Shown here piece by piece: positions 34,067 through 44,222 of a stretch of DNA of 64,000 nucleotides. Under the pieces are notes generated by a model. The model saw only the letters and a list, made by a program, of their open reading frames with translations. It made no database searches and had not been told where the DNA came from. Position 1 is the stretch's first letter. Each line of letters begins with the position of its first letter. Where the stretch lies: positions 1 through 64,000 of the forward strand of contig JAQXEU010000003.1 of the NCBI GenBank assembly GCA_029250685.1, read 5' to 3'. Origin of the DNA: Polaribacter sp. (GTDB lineage: Bacteria > Bacteroidota > Bacteroidia > Flavobacteriales > Flavobacteriaceae). The position numbers were made by a program, and so were the translations under genes.

Positions 34067-36703
34067 TTATTTCAAACTAGCTAAACTATTTTTTATAGTT
34101 TCAATTTTAGCCAAAGTATCAGCTTCTTTTTTACGTTCTAATTCCAATACTTTTTCTGGGGCATTGTTCACAAAACGTTCGTTTAATAATTTCTTTGTAA
34201 TTCCGAATAAGAAACCTTCTGCTCTTTTTAATTCAGCATTTAGTTTTTCTGTTTCAGCTTCAACATTAATATCTTCAACTGCAACTGGAACAAAGTATTC
34301 ATTTGATTTTACTCTAAAAGAAGCACCTTCTACTTTTTCTGAAACATAATTTATCGTTATAGCATTTGTTAATTTCTGAATAACAACATCAAATCCTTTT
34401 GTATTGTTTTCATTATCAACCACAAATAATTCTACAGCATCTTTAAAAGAAATGTTTTTCTCTTTTCTGATTGTTCTAATTCCAGAAACTACACCTGTTG
34501 TAAAATCAAAAGCAGAAATTATTTTAGCATCGAATTCTTTAATTACTGGATACTTTGCAATAACCAACGCTTCATCTGGAGTTCTTTCTGAAATATGTTG
34601 CCAAATTTCTTCCGTTAAAAACGGCATAAAAGGATGTAAAATTCTTAAATTATTTTCTAAAACCTCAATTACTGAAGCAAACGTTTTTGCATCAATAGGC
34701 TGTTGATATCCTGGTTTTACAATCTCTAATAACCATGAAGAAAAATCGTCCATAATTAGTTTGTACATAGACATTAATGCATCTGACAAACGATATTTAC
34801 TGTAATGATCTTCAATTTCTACTAGTACTTTTTGAAACTTTGCTTCATACCATGCCAAACCTATTTTTGAAGTTTCTGGTTGTGGTAAATTAGCTTCAAC
34901 TTCCCAACCTTTTATCAAACGAAAAGCATTCCAAATTTTATTTGCAAAACCTTTTCCTTGTTGACATAAAGATTCATCAAACATTAAATCATTTCCGGCA
35001 GCTGAACTCAGTAGTAACCCTACTCTAACTCCGTCTGCTCCATAATCTTCAATCAATTTTAATGCATCTGGTGAATTCCCAAGAGATTTAGACATTTTAC
35101 GTCTTTGCTTATCTCTAACCAAACCAGTTAAATACACATTGTTAAAAGGTTTTTTATCTTTATATTCATACCCAGCAATGATCATTCTAGCAACCCAGAA
35201 AAATAAAATATCTGGTCCTGTTACTAAATCGTTTGTTGGATAGTAGTATTTAATTTCTTCGTTTTCTGGGTTTCTAATTCCGTCAAAAACAGACATTGGC
35301 CATAACCAAGAAGAAAACCATGTGTCAAGCGCGTCTTCATCCTGTCTTAAGTCGGACACAGACAGTGAAGTATTTCCGGTTTTTTTCTGTGCAAGAATTA
35401 ATGCATCTTCAATATTTTCTGCAACTACAAAATCTTCTTTTCCGTCTCCATAGAAGAAAGCAGGTATTTGTTGTCCCCACCATAACTGACGTGAAATATT
35501 CCAGTCACGAATATTTTCCATCCAATGACGATAGGTATTCTCAAATTTCTTTGGATATAAATTGATTTCAGCATCTTTGCCTAAAACAGCTTCGATTGCT
35601 GGTTTCACCAAGTCTTCCATTTTTAAAAACCATTGATCTGACAATCTTGGTTCTATAACAGCTTTGGTTCTTTCTGAAGTACCAACTTTATTTAAATGAG
35701 ATTCTGTTTTTACTAAAATCCCTTTTTCTTCTAATTCTTTTACGATTTCTTTACGAGCTACAAAACGATCCTTTCCTTGATAATCTAATCCGAAAGAATT
35801 TAACGAAGCATCATCATTAAAAATATCAATGACTTCTAATTTGTGTTTATCTCCTAAAACTTTATCATTTTCATCATGAGCTGGCGTAACTTTTAAACAA
35901 CCTGTTCCGAATTCAATATCAACATATTCGTCTTCAATAATCGGAATTACGCGATTACACAACGGCACAATTGCTTTTTTTCCTTTTAAATGAGAAAAGC
36001 GTTCATCATTTGGATTGATACAAATTGCAGTATCACCAAAAATAGTTTCTGGACGTGTTGTAGCAATTGTTAATGTATCTTCTGAACCTTCAATTTTATA
36101 TTCTAAATAATAAAGATTTCCTTGTTTTTCAATATGAATTACTTCCTCATCAGAAAGTGTTGTTTTTGCTTCAGGGTCCCAATTTACCATTCTGTAACCA
36201 CGATAAATTAAACCTTTGTTGTACAAATCAACAAAAACTTTAATTACAGCTTCAGACATTTCTGGATCCATCGTAAACGACGTTCTTTCCCAATCACAAG
36301 AACAACCTAATTTCTTTAATTGCTCTAAAATAATACCTCCATATTCATCTTTCCAATCAAAAGCATGTTGCAAAAATTCTTCTCTTGTGATATCACTTTT
36401 ATTAATTCCTTGTTCTTTTAATTTTGCAACAACTTTTGCTTCTGTAGCAATTGATGCATGATCTGTTCCTGGAACCCAGCATGCATTTTTACCTTGTAAA
36501 CGCGCTCTACGAATTAAAACATCTTGAATTGTATTGTTTAACATATGCCCCATATGCAATACTCCAGTTACGTTTGGTGGCGGAATAACAATTGTATATG
36601 GCTCTCTTTCATCAGGCGTTGAATGAAAATAATTATTTTTCATCCAGTAGTCATACCATTTGTTTTCTACACTTGTTGCAATATATTTAGATGGGATATC
36701 CAT
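34067..36703 (-). CDS. valS: Valyl-tRNA synthetase
   Basis: An 878-residue class I aminoacyl-tRNA synthetase charging tRNA-Val. It has the HIGH-type motif [45 protein letters not shown], the editing-domain segment [15 protein letters not shown], and a C-terminal coiled coil (about 810-878). Length is typical for bacterial ValRS. The start MDIPSKYIA fits the family. Confidence 0.97.
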   Translation of the reverse strand: MDIPSKYIATSVENKWYDYWMKNNYFHSTPDEREPYTIVIPPPNVTGVLHMGHMLNNTIQDVLIRRARLQGKNACWVPGTDHASIATEAKVVAKLKEQGINKSDITREEFLQHAFDWKDEYGGIILEQLKKLGCSCDWERTSFTMDPEMSEAVIKVFVDLYNKGLIYRGYRMVNWDPEAKTTLSDEEVIHIEKQGNLYYLEYKIEGSEDTLTIATTRPETIFGDTAICINPNDERFSHLKGKKAIVPLCNRVIPIIEDEYVDIEFGTGCLKVTPAHDENDKVLGDKHKLEVIDIFNDDASLNSFGLDYQGKDRFVARKEIVKELEEKGILVKTESHLNKVGTSERTKAVIEPRLSDQWFLKMEDLVKPAIEAVLGKDAEINLYPKKFENTYRHWMENIRDWNISRQLWWGQQIPAFFYGDGKEDFVVAENIEDALILAQKKTGNTSLSVSDLRQDEDALDTWFSSWLWPMSVFDGIRNPENEEIKYYYPTNDLVTGPDILFFWVARMIIAGYEYKDKKPFNNVYLTGLVRDKQRRKMSKSLGNSPDALKLIEDYGADGVRVGLLLSSAAGNDLMFDESLCQQGKGFANKIWNAFRLIKGWEVEANLPQPETSKIGLAWYEAKFQKVLVEIEDHYSKYRLSDALMSMYKLIMDDFSSWLLEIVKPGYQQPIDAKTFASVIEVLENNLRILHPFMPFLTEEIWQHISERTPDEALVIAKYPVIKEFDAKIISAFDFTTGVVSGIRTIRKEKNISFKDAVELFVVDNENNTKGFDVVIQKLTNAITINYVSEKVEGASFRVKSNEYFVPVAVEDINVEAETEKLNAELKRAEGFLFGITKKLLNERFVNNAPEKVLELERKKEADTLAKIETIKNSLASLK

Positions 36704-36767
36704 TCTTTGGCTTTATTTTTGAGATATAAAGAGCAAAAATACTATTTTTACCTAAATTACATTCAAC

Positions 36768-37154
36768 ATGAAGAAATATATTCTTTTCCTTTTTTTACTT
36801 GGGATATCTTTTATAGGTTTTGGTCAAAATTCGAATGATACTAAACCTGTATTTAAGTTTGAAAAAGAATTGATTAATTATGGAAAAATAATTCAAAATT
36901 CAAACGGAAATAGAGTTTTTGAGTTCACAAATACGGGAAAAAGTCCATTGATTATTAAAGAAATAATTACGTCATGTGATTGTGCAATTCCTAAAAAACC
37001 AAGTGCACCAATTATGCCTGGCGAGAAAGGAAAAATCACAGTTTCTTACGACACGAGTAAACCAGGAGGATTCTCTAAACAAATTACAATTTTTTCGAAT
37101 GCAAAAAAAAGCAGAAAAATTATTAGAATAAGGGGTTTTGTAACTAAAAAATAG
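36768..37154 (+). CDS. DUF1573 domain protein, secreted
   Basis: A 128-residue protein with a signal peptide (FLFLLGISFIGFGQ) and a single DUF1573 Ig-like domain: FEFTNTGKSPLIIKEIITSCDCAIP, PGEKGKITVSYDTSKPGGF. The conserved SCDC cysteines are present. This domain is very common in Bacteroidota and is probably periplasmic or surface; its role is unknown. It is convergent with the aspartic protease gene (3-base gap). Confidence 0.9.
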   Translation: MKKYILFLFLLGISFIGFGQNSNDTKPVFKFEKELINYGKIIQNSNGNRVFEFTNTGKSPLIIKEIITSCDCAIPKKPSAPIMPGEKGKITVSYDTSKPGGFSKQITIFSNAKKSRKIIRIRGFVTKK

Positions 37155-37157
37155 ATG

Positions 37158-38555
37158 CTATATTTTCTTTACTAATCTAAATTGAAATTTCATTTCTACT
37201 CCAGATCGATCAACATACAATCTTATTTTATTATTATGTCCAGATTGAAATTTCCCTAAAATTTCCTTTAAAGTTAATTGGTGTGCTTTTGTACCATTAA
37301 TATTAAGAATAATATCACCTTCTTGGATTCCTGCTAAAGCTGCTGGAGAATTTTCTAAAACATGTTTTACTTTATATGAAGGCTTAAATTTATATGTGTA
37401 ACTAGAAACTAAAGAAATTGTTTTATTCGTTGATGTTTGAGAAGAATTACTAGAATAAGAATCTGAAAATGTTGTTCCGGCTTTTTCTTTTACCAATACT
37501 TTACCATTATAAACAACATCTAAACCACTCATATTGTATTCAAAACCACCTCTAAAAGAGCCACTCTTTTTTAGAGTAATTTTTTTATTATTATAATCTA
37601 CCCAAATTTTAAATCGTTTTAAAATATTACCACCTATACTCCCATTACGCTCTTTAAATTGTCTGGCATAAAATGTAGATGTAGAATCGAGAAAAGAAAC
37701 TGTAGGCTCTTTAATATCAAAACTTCCAATAGAGATTTGTTTTATTCTACTACGCTTTCCGTAAATAGTTCCACTAATTCCTTCTCCTAAAACATCTCTA
37801 AAATGTCTGATCGGAGTTTGTATTTCTTCTTTCGAGTTTTCAAACAACCAAACAGATTCAGATCCACCAGAATCAATTAATAATTTTACATCAGTAAGTT
37901 TATTTCCAATTGTGTCTAACTGGATTTTCGCATTGATATAGGGTTTGTTTCTATAAAATTGCAAAGGAAATGTTTCACACTTTCTACATTTTTTATATTT
38001 AAAAAACTTTGGATTATAAAAATGTACTCTTCTTGTTATATAATTTATATGAACAACTGCATCTTTAAATAATTTATAGCCAACGATACCATGAATTGTC
38101 ATTCCCATTTTACCAGAAACATCAAACTTATCCTTTAGTAAAACATAAATTTCTTGATTCTCACCAACAAAATCTTTAATCTTCAACGTATTATTATCAG
38201 ATATTAAAGCATCCATTGATTTTCCTTTTCCTAAACCTTGAAGCGCTACTCTTCTAACATCATTTAAACCAATACTGTCATTTTGTGATAAATTAAAAAG
38301 AATGGTTTTATTTACACCAGTATCTAAAATAAAAGACAATTGTTTTCCGTTTACTTCCATCGGAATTACAACTAGATTATTAATCAAATTAAATCGAACA
38401 GATTGCTCTTTTTGGTTTTCGCCAAAAAAACCAAACTTAGATTGTGATTGAAGAGATGTTGATAAAGCAACTAAAATCAGTAGAAATAAAAAGTTTTTTT
38501 TATCAAAAAAATAATTTAATATTAATATGTAAATATACAATTTTAGGATATTCAT
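37158..38555 (-). CDS. Retropepsin-like aspartic protease with PDZ domain
   Basis: A 465-residue exported protein. After a hydrophobic N-terminus, there are two pepsin/retropepsin-like lobes: LSFILDTGVNKTILF (~83) and VKLLIDSGGSESVWLF (~225), each with the catalytic Asp motif. A PDZ domain follows at about 385-455 (VLENSPAALAGIQEGDIILNINGT). The N-terminus before FFDKKNFLF looks too long for a signal peptide, and a later start is possible. It probably acts on periplasmic proteins, with PDZ-guided substrate choice. Confidence 0.88.
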   Translation of the reverse strand: MNILKLYIYILILNYFFDKKNFLFLLILVALSTSLQSQSKFGFFGENQKEQSVRFNLINNLVVIPMEVNGKQLSFILDTGVNKTILFNLSQNDSIGLNDVRRVALQGLGKGKSMDALISDNNTLKIKDFVGENQEIYVLLKDKFDVSGKMGMTIHGIVGYKLFKDAVVHINYITRRVHFYNPKFFKYKKCRKCETFPLQFYRNKPYINAKIQLDTIGNKLTDVKLLIDSGGSESVWLFENSKEEIQTPIRHFRDVLGEGISGTIYGKRSRIKQISIGSFDIKEPTVSFLDSTSTFYARQFKERNGSIGGNILKRFKIWVDYNNKKITLKKSGSFRGGFEYNMSGLDVVYNGKVLVKEKAGTTFSDSYSSNSSQTSTNKTISLVSSYTYKFKPSYKVKHVLENSPAALAGIQEGDIILNINGTKAHQLTLKEILGKFQSGHNNKIRLYVDRSGVEMKFQFRLVKKI

Positions 38556-38676
38556 TAAATGTTTTTAGTAAATCTTTAACCTTTTTTAAAACATAAAAAA
38601 GAAATGCAAAAGCAAACTGATTATTAAAAATAATTTCAGAAATTTGCTTTACATTTAACGAACTAAATCAAAAATT

Positions 38677-39867
38677 ATGCCTTTAATTTCAAAGAAAGGA
38701 AACTTAATGCCAGAATCGCCAATTCGTAAATTGGTACCCTTTGCAGAAAATGCAAAAAAAAGAGGCACAAAAGTATATCATTTAAATATTGGTCAGCCTG
38801 ATATTAAAACCCCACAAGTTGCTTTAGATGCAATCAAAAACAACACAATAGAGGTTTTATCTTATGCAAGATCAGAAGGTTCTGAAGAATATAGAACAAA
38901 ACTTGCAAATTATTATGCAAACAACAATATCAATGTTTCTGCAACTAATATTATTGCAACAACAGGTGGTTCTGAAGCGTTACTTTTTACAATTGGAAGT
39001 ATTACTGATCCAGGTGATGAAGTAATTATCCCTGAGCCTTTTTACGCTAATTACAACGGCTTCTCTACTGCTTCTGGTGTAAATGTTGTCCCTGTAATTT
39101 CTGGAATCGAAGATAATTTTGCATTACCAAAAATTGAGGATTTCGAGAAATTAATCACAGAAAAAACAAAAGCAATTTTAATTTGTAACCCGGGGAATCC
39201 AACAGGGTACTTATATTCAAAAGAAGAAATTGAAAAATTAAAAGAAATTGTTTTAAAACACGATTTGTTTTTAATTGCTGATGAAGTATATCGTGAGTTT
39301 GTTTATGATGGCTTACAACATCACTCAATAATGAGCGGAAATGGTTTAGACAATCATGCAATTATGATTGATTCAGTTTCTAAACGCTACAGTATGTGTG
39401 GTGCAAGAATTGGTTGTATCGTTTCTAGAAATGAAGAATTTATTGCAACAGCAATTAAATTTGCGCAAGCAAGATTAAGTCCACCAACTTATGCATTATT
39501 AGCAAGTGAAGCTGCATTAGAAACGCCTCAAAGTTATTTTGATGATGTTATTGAAGAATATGTAGAAAGAAGGAATACATTGATTTCTGAATTACAAAAA
39601 ATTGATGGTGTTAGAGCTGCAAACCCGAAAGGAGCATTTTATTGTGTGGTAGAATTGCCTGTTGATGATACAGATGATTTTGCACAATGGCTATTAGAAA
39701 AATTTGATTTAAACGGAGAAACTGTAATGGTTGCTCCTGCAAGTGGATTTTATTCTACACCTGGTGAAGGTAAAAATCAAGTTAGAATTGCTTACGTTTT
39801 AAATAAAACTGATTTAAAAAAATCTGTAGATATTTTAGCTGCAGCATTAAAACAATACAATAGTTAA
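38677..39867 (+). CDS. PLP-dependent aminotransferase, class I/II (aspartate aminotransferase-like)
   Basis: A 396-residue fold-type I aminotransferase. The core motifs are LNIGQPDIKTP, GGSEALLFT, CNPGNPTG, LIADEVYREF, the PLP lysine in DSVSKRYSMCGARIG, and the C-terminal RIAYVLN with the carboxylate-binding arginine. It transfers amino groups between an L-amino acid and a 2-oxo acid; Asp, Ala or aromatic specificity cannot be decided. The murB start codon follows the stop with no gap, so they share a transcript. Confidence 0.92.
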   Translation: MPLISKKGNLMPESPIRKLVPFAENAKKRGTKVYHLNIGQPDIKTPQVALDAIKNNTIEVLSYARSEGSEEYRTKLANYYANNNINVSATNIIATTGGSEALLFTIGSITDPGDEVIIPEPFYANYNGFSTASGVNVVPVISGIEDNFALPKIEDFEKLITEKTKAILICNPGNPTGYLYSKEEIEKLKEIVLKHDLFLIADEVYREFVYDGLQHHSIMSGNGLDNHAIMIDSVSKRYSMCGARIGCIVSRNEEFIATAIKFAQARLSPPTYALLASEAALETPQSYFDDVIEEYVERRNTLISELQKIDGVRAANPKGAFYCVVELPVDDTDDFAQWLLEKFDLNGETVMVAPASGFYSTPGEGKNQVRIAYVLNKTDLKKSVDILAAALKQYNS

Positions 39868-40875
39868 TTGATAATTTCAGAAAACATATCTTTAAAAGAA
39901 TACAATACGTTTGGCGTACAATGTTATGCCAAACGTTTTGTTTCTATTACCTCTTTTTATGATTTACAACAATTATTAAAATCTGAGAAAGAATTGTTTT
40001 TATTATCTGGTGGAAGCAATATGTTGCTAACAAAAGATATTGAAAAACTAGTTGTATTTCTAGATTTCAAAGGAATTTCGATTGATAGAGAAAACAATAA
40101 CTCTGTGCATATAACTGTAAATTCTGGTGAGAATTGGCACGAATTTGTGTTGTGGTGTATTTCACAAGGTTTTGGCGGAGTTGAAAACTTATCTTTAATT
40201 CCTGGTAATGTCGGAACCTGCCCGATTCAGAATATTGGTGCGTATGGAGTTGAAGTAAAAGATACTATTACAAAGGTTGAAGCTTTAGAGATTGAAACTG
40301 GCAAGCTGCTTACTTTTTCAAATGCTGAATGTCAATTTGGGTATCGAAATTCTATTTTTAAAAACGAAGCAAAAGGAAAATACATTTTAACCTCTGTTAG
40401 TTTTCAATTGACCAAAAATCAACATCAATTAAATACATCTTATGGCGCAATTGAAACAGCTTTACAAGAAAATAAAATCACAAATCCAACCATAAAAGAT
40501 GTTTCTGATGCTGTTATTGCTATCAGAAAATCAAAACTTCCAGATCCAAAAGAAATTGGAAATAGCGGAAGTTTCTTTAAAAACCCTTTAATTCCAACAA
40601 ATCAGTTTTTAGAGTTACAAGAAAAACATCCTGCAATTCCGTATTATAAAATTTCTGAAACAGAAACGAAAGTCCCAGCAGGTTGGTTGGTAGAGCAATG
40701 TGGTTTCAAAGGAAAACGTTTTGGTGATGCTGGCGTTCACAAAAAGCAAGCATTGGTTTTAGTAAATTATGGAAATGCAAGCGGAAAAGAAATATATAAA
40801 CTTGCACAAAATATTCAGCAAACCATTTTTGATACTTTTAAAATTGCTTTAGAAATTGAAGTGAATATTATTTAA
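39868..40875 (+). CDS. murB: UDP-N-acetylenolpyruvoylglucosamine reductase
   Basis: A 335-residue FAD enzyme that reduces UDP-GlcNAc-enolpyruvate to UDP-MurNAc with NADPH in peptidoglycan synthesis. Visible motifs are LKEYNTFGV, LSGGSNMLL, IPGNVGTCPIQNIGAYGVEV, GNSGSFFKNP with the catalytic Ser, and PAGWLVEQCGFKG. The length fits type I MurB as in E. coli. The start is TTG at the base after the aminotransferase stop. It overlaps the convergent SCO gene by 4 bases. Confidence 0.95.
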   Translation: MIISENISLKEYNTFGVQCYAKRFVSITSFYDLQQLLKSEKELFLLSGGSNMLLTKDIEKLVVFLDFKGISIDRENNNSVHITVNSGENWHEFVLWCISQGFGGVENLSLIPGNVGTCPIQNIGAYGVEVKDTITKVEALEIETGKLLTFSNAECQFGYRNSIFKNEAKGKYILTSVSFQLTKNQHQLNTSYGAIETALQENKITNPTIKDVSDAVIAIRKSKLPDPKEIGNSGSFFKNPLIPTNQFLELQEKHPAIPYYKISETETKVPAGWLVEQCGFKGKRFGDAGVHKKQALVLVNYGNASGKEIYKLAQNIQQTIFDTFKIALEIEVNII

Positions 40876-41528
40876 ACTTCTTTTTTTAATAATTGGATGT
40901 GTCTTAATATTCTATCTTTTTCTATAGCCAAAGTTCCATTATAAACACCTCTTATTCTCCCCTTTTTATCAATTAAAATAAAATTTTCTGTATGAATAAA
41001 AGCACTTTCATCTTGTGTTTTTACAAAGTCTTCATCTGCAAAATAGCCTTTTCTAGCAATGTTGTAAATTTCATTTTTATCACCAGTTACTAAATTCCAC
41101 TTATTAGGATTAACGTTATTTTCAATTCCATATGTTTTTAAAACAGAAACAGAGTCTTTTACTGGAGTTACTGAATGAGACAATAACAAAACATCTTTAT
41201 CGTCTTTAAAAGTCTCCTGTAATGCGCCCATGTTTTTTGCTAATCTTGGACAAATCCCTGGACACGAAGTAAAGAAAAAATCTGCCACATAAATTTTGTT
41301 CTTATACGTTTCATTTGAAACAGTTTCACCTTTTTGATTCGTGAATTTAAACTCAGGAATAGTATGAATATCCTTATATTTCGATGAAGATTCTGCAATC
41401 CATTCTGGTGTAAAATTGGCCGAATTAAAAAAAGGCAAGGTTGTTTCTTTATCAACTTTTTTTTCTGTCTTACAAGCAAAAACAGTAAGCAATGCTGCGA
41501 GTAATATGTATCTTTTATTTTTCATCAT
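40872..41528 (-). CDS. SCO1/SenC family copper-binding lipoprotein
   Basis: A 218-residue lipoprotein (lipobox TVFAC) with a thioredoxin-like SCO domain. The CxxxC copper motif is CPGICPRLAKNM and the third ligand is the histidine in ESAFIHTENFILID. SCO proteins deliver copper or reduce cysteines in cytochrome oxidase and related periplasmic enzymes. It is the last gene of a four-gene leftward cluster (di-heme peroxidase, YHYH, YwqK-like, SCO), overlapping the YwqK-like gene by 14 bases. Confidence 0.92.
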   Translation of the reverse strand: MMKNKRYILLAALLTVFACKTEKKVDKETTLPFFNSANFTPEWIAESSSKYKDIHTIPEFKFTNQKGETVSNETYKNKIYVADFFFTSCPGICPRLAKNMGALQETFKDDKDVLLLSHSVTPVKDSVSVLKTYGIENNVNPNKWNLVTGDKNEIYNIARKGYFADEDFVKTQDESAFIHTENFILIDKKGRIRGVYNGTLAIEKDRILRHIQLLKKEV

Positions 41529-42075
41529 TTGTATTTACTGAGTAACATTTTTTTAAACCTATCAATCCAAATCTCTCACCATCAATTACAGTGTAATTTG
41601 CTCTAATATTTCCATTCTCTAACCACATTTTTTGAGTTCCAGATTCTTTTCCTTCAACATAATTAAACTCTCTAATTAATTGTCCGTTTGGAAACCACTC
41701 TTTTAAAGCTCCTTGATAAAAACCTTTTTGATTGTAGGGGTATTCAAATTTTTGTTGACCATTCTCAAACCATGATTTATGAATACCAACTTTTTTTCCT
41801 TCTTTATAAAAACGGATTTCAGCTAAAGAATCATTTTGAAATAGTTTACGCTCTTCACCGTCTTTTTTTCCGCTTACATAACTTGTTACATTATATGTTT
41901 GGTTCACTTCATCAAAAGATTTTAAAACACCATTAAATACAAGATGATTGTAAAATAACACTCCGTTTTTTAATTCTAATTGCGTGTTCTCTTCAAACAA
42001 AATCAAATGCGACACACCTCTTTCTTTACAAGAAATAGTACAACATAATATCGCTATATAAATAAACTTTCTCAA
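41515..42075 (-). CDS. YwqK/MORN-variant repeat lipoprotein
   Basis: A 186-residue lipoprotein (signal MRKFIYIAILCCTISC). About five repeats of the MORN-2/YwqK type follow, with the pattern W-F/L-E-NG-Q (KSWFENGQQKFEY, KEWFPNGQLIREFNY, KMWLENGNIRANY). These repeats form extended beta sheets; the family is often labelled antitoxin YwqK, but nothing here shows a toxin partner. The overlap with the SCO gene makes co-translation likely. Confidence 0.85.
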   Translation of the reverse strand: MRKFIYIAILCCTISCKERGVSHLILFEENTQLELKNGVLFYNHLVFNGVLKSFDEVNQTYNVTSYVSGKKDGEERKLFQNDSLAEIRFYKEGKKVGIHKSWFENGQQKFEYPYNQKGFYQGALKEWFPNGQLIREFNYVEGKESGTQKMWLENGNIRANYTVIDGERFGLIGLKKCYSVNTNDEK

Positions 42076-42078
42076 GAG

Positions 42079-42837
42079 TTATCGAGTAATGTTTCCAGCT
42101 GTTCCAAAAAATCCATTTCCGTTTAAATATGGATCCTCATTTGTAATATGATAATGGTAAATTCCATTTGGAAAATCTACCGTTGCACTTGTGTGCCCGT
42201 GATATACATCTAAATCTGAATTCGTTATTGTTTTTCCGTTTTCTAAAGATCCGTAAACTGGAAATCCATCCGACAACAAACCTAAAAAAGCATCTTCACC
42301 ATAAATATCTGTTAAAGATTTTGGCTTAATATGATAATGATATGTTGTATTAGCAGGATGACCTAAATATTGATCAAAAGAGTTTATTTCTCCTGTTAAT
42401 GGAGATCCTCCGGCAGCGTATTGATTAAAAAAAACTACACCATTCCTCGAAATCCCAATTGGTCCCATTGGTGTTGATGATTTATTTACTGCTTCTGCAG
42501 GGTTTAATGTCATAGTAAACATAATATTTTGTGCGCCAATTGAACCTGGGTTTTTATTCCAATTAGAATTAGTTCCATTATATGCTTCATATAAAGCATT
42601 ATTTGTTGGCCAATATGGACTTTTATGATCTGGTAAATTCTTAGTTGTAAAGGTTACTGAATTTCCATTTACACTGTAAGACAATCCGTCACCAACAAAC
42701 TTGGTTAAAATCGATTCAATATTATATTGTGTTGCTTCTGGATCAACTGGATCATCTGATGATGAACCGCAAGATTGCAATGCGAATATCATAACAAATG
42801 CGATTGAAAATATTTTTACATTTGACAAATTCTTCAT
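42079..42837 (-). CDS. YHYH domain lipoprotein
   Basis: A 252-residue lipoprotein (lipobox FALQSC). It is named from its YHYH motifs, seen twice as TTYHYHIKP and GIYHYHITN, with a further DVYHGHTS. The His/Tyr pattern suggests metal binding, perhaps copper, given the SCO gene two genes away (inference). It lies between the di-heme peroxidase (20-base gap) and the YwqK-like gene (3-base gap). Confidence 0.85.
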   Translation of the reverse strand: MKNLSNVKIFSIAFVMIFALQSCGSSSDDPVDPEATQYNIESILTKFVGDGLSYSVNGNSVTFTTKNLPDHKSPYWPTNNALYEAYNGTNSNWNKNPGSIGAQNIMFTMTLNPAEAVNKSSTPMGPIGISRNGVVFFNQYAAGGSPLTGEINSFDQYLGHPANTTYHYHIKPKSLTDIYGEDAFLGLLSDGFPVYGSLENGKTITNSDLDVYHGHTSATVDFPNGIYHYHITNEDPYLNGNGFFGTAGNITR

Positions 42838-42857
42838 GATTTTTTGATTTTATTTAA

Positions 42858-44021
42858 TTAGTTATTGGTTTTAAATGGTGATGAAAATTTTTCATCCGTT
42901 AAAAAAGTTCTATCTGTTAGGGTTAATAAGAAATCCTTTAGGGCTACTTTATCTTGATTCGATAAATTTAATCTTCGAACACCATTTCCTTGTCTTAATC
43001 TGTTATCTAAATGTTGACTATTTCTTACTCCAGAATTATAATGTTCGATTACTTGTTCTAATGTTGTAAACCTACCATCATGCATAAAAGGGGCTGTGAC
43101 TTCTATATTTCTTAAAGAGGGTACTTTAAACTCTCCTAAATCATTATTGTTTCCAGTAACACCACCTACTCCTAAATCAGTTAAAACTGCATCTAAACCA
43201 TTATTCCTTGCCTGATCACCAATGAAAGCTGCTGTAGTATGGCATTGTGCACAATTAGTTTGCGGACTAAAAAATAGTTGTTTTCCTCTATTTTCTGAAT
43301 TAGTGAAATTAGCAAAAGGCCTTCTTGGGTCATTTGTTTGTGCTAAACCATCATCAAATTTAGATTGATATGAAACCATAGATCTTACAAATTGGGCTAA
43401 AGCCAGAGAAACATTTTCTCTTGTAACAATTGTATCTCCAAATGCTCTTCTAAATAATATTTTATATTTTCTTCTAGAACTTAACTTTGCTTCTAATTCA
43501 GAAAGTGTTAATCCCATTTCTATGTGATCTTGAATTGGTATCACAACTTGTTCTTCTAAAGTTTCTGCTCTTTCATCCCAAAAGAAGTTACCATTTCTAT
43601 AAAATTTCGAATTTGCTAAACTCATTGAATTTCTAGCTGTTAATCCACCTTCAAAACCAACGCTAAATTTTCTATCATCAGAAAAACTCTTAGCTTGATC
43701 ATAACATGAAGCACATGAAATTGTATTGTTTTGAGACAAAGCTTTATCATAAAACAAAACTCTACCAAGAGTTGCTCCTCTATTTCTTGTTCTATTATTA
43801 TTTGGCTCATTATCTTCTCGCATTAAATCATTATCAAAAAATGTATTTGGAAGATTAATATCTTCATAATTGAAATCATTTACCGGTAAATTTAAGGTCT
43901 CATCTAAGATTGCTTGATCCGTTGCAGCAATTATATCAACATATTCCTCTTCTGTAGAAGCACATGAATACAAAAAAGTTGACGCTAAAAGTACAATTAT
44001 TATTTTGAATAGAGTTTTCAT
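42858..44021 (-). CDS. Di-heme cytochrome-c peroxidase family lipoprotein, first heme motif altered
   Basis: A 387-residue lipoprotein (lipobox LYSC) of the bacterial cytochrome-c peroxidase/MauG family. The second heme site is normal (CAQCHTTAAF). The first reads ISCASCYDQAKSFSDD: the CxxCH histidine that ligates the heme iron is tyrosine (codon TAT instead of CAT). TAPFMHDGRFTTLEQVIEHYNSG is the usual C-terminal motif. CCPs reduce H2O2 with electrons from cytochrome c. The substitution may change heme ligation, as discussed in the findings. It heads the cluster with YHYH, YwqK-like and SCO genes. Confidence 0.88.
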   Translation of the reverse strand: MKTLFKIIIVLLASTFLYSCASTEEEYVDIIAATDQAILDETLNLPVNDFNYEDINLPNTFFDNDLMREDNEPNNNRTRNRGATLGRVLFYDKALSQNNTISCASCYDQAKSFSDDRKFSVGFEGGLTARNSMSLANSKFYRNGNFFWDERAETLEEQVVIPIQDHIEMGLTLSELEAKLSSRRKYKILFRRAFGDTIVTRENVSLALAQFVRSMVSYQSKFDDGLAQTNDPRRPFANFTNSENRGKQLFFSPQTNCAQCHTTAAFIGDQARNNGLDAVLTDLGVGGVTGNNNDLGEFKVPSLRNIEVTAPFMHDGRFTTLEQVIEHYNSGVRNSQHLDNRLRQGNGVRRLNLSNQDKVALKDFLLTLTDRTFLTDEKFSSPFKTNN

Positions 44022-44132
44022 ATTAAATGGTTTTAAGAATTAAGTAATAAGTAGCGTTGCTTCCTATAATCTTTTCTGTTTGTATATATATAACAGCTAA
44101 CTTTTAATTTACCCTACCAAATTTTAAAAACT

Positions 44133-44148
44133 TTTTTCAATTGAAAAA
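44133..44148. repeat. 16-bp AT-rich perfect palindrome
   Basis: TTTTTCAATTGAAAAA lies between the divergently transcribed peroxidase and small cysteine-protein genes. It could be an operator; its AT content makes chance occurrence possible. Confidence 0.35.
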
Positions 44149-44195
44149 CCGATTACTTTAACGTATTTTTTTTAGTTCCTTTTTTTTATAATAAG

Positions 44196-44203
44196 TATCT
44201 TTG
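44196..44203 (+). promoter_or_regulatory. Bacteroidota -7 promoter box
   Basis: TATCTTTG fits TAnnTTTG, 19 bases before the ATG at 44223. Confidence 0.5.
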
Positions 44204-44222
44204 CATCAGAAAATTATTTACG

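Noticed and set aside
34053-34349. Plus-strand ORF within valS
   Set aside because: It is antisense to a fully conserved synthetase gene, with Ser/Phe-rich shadow composition.
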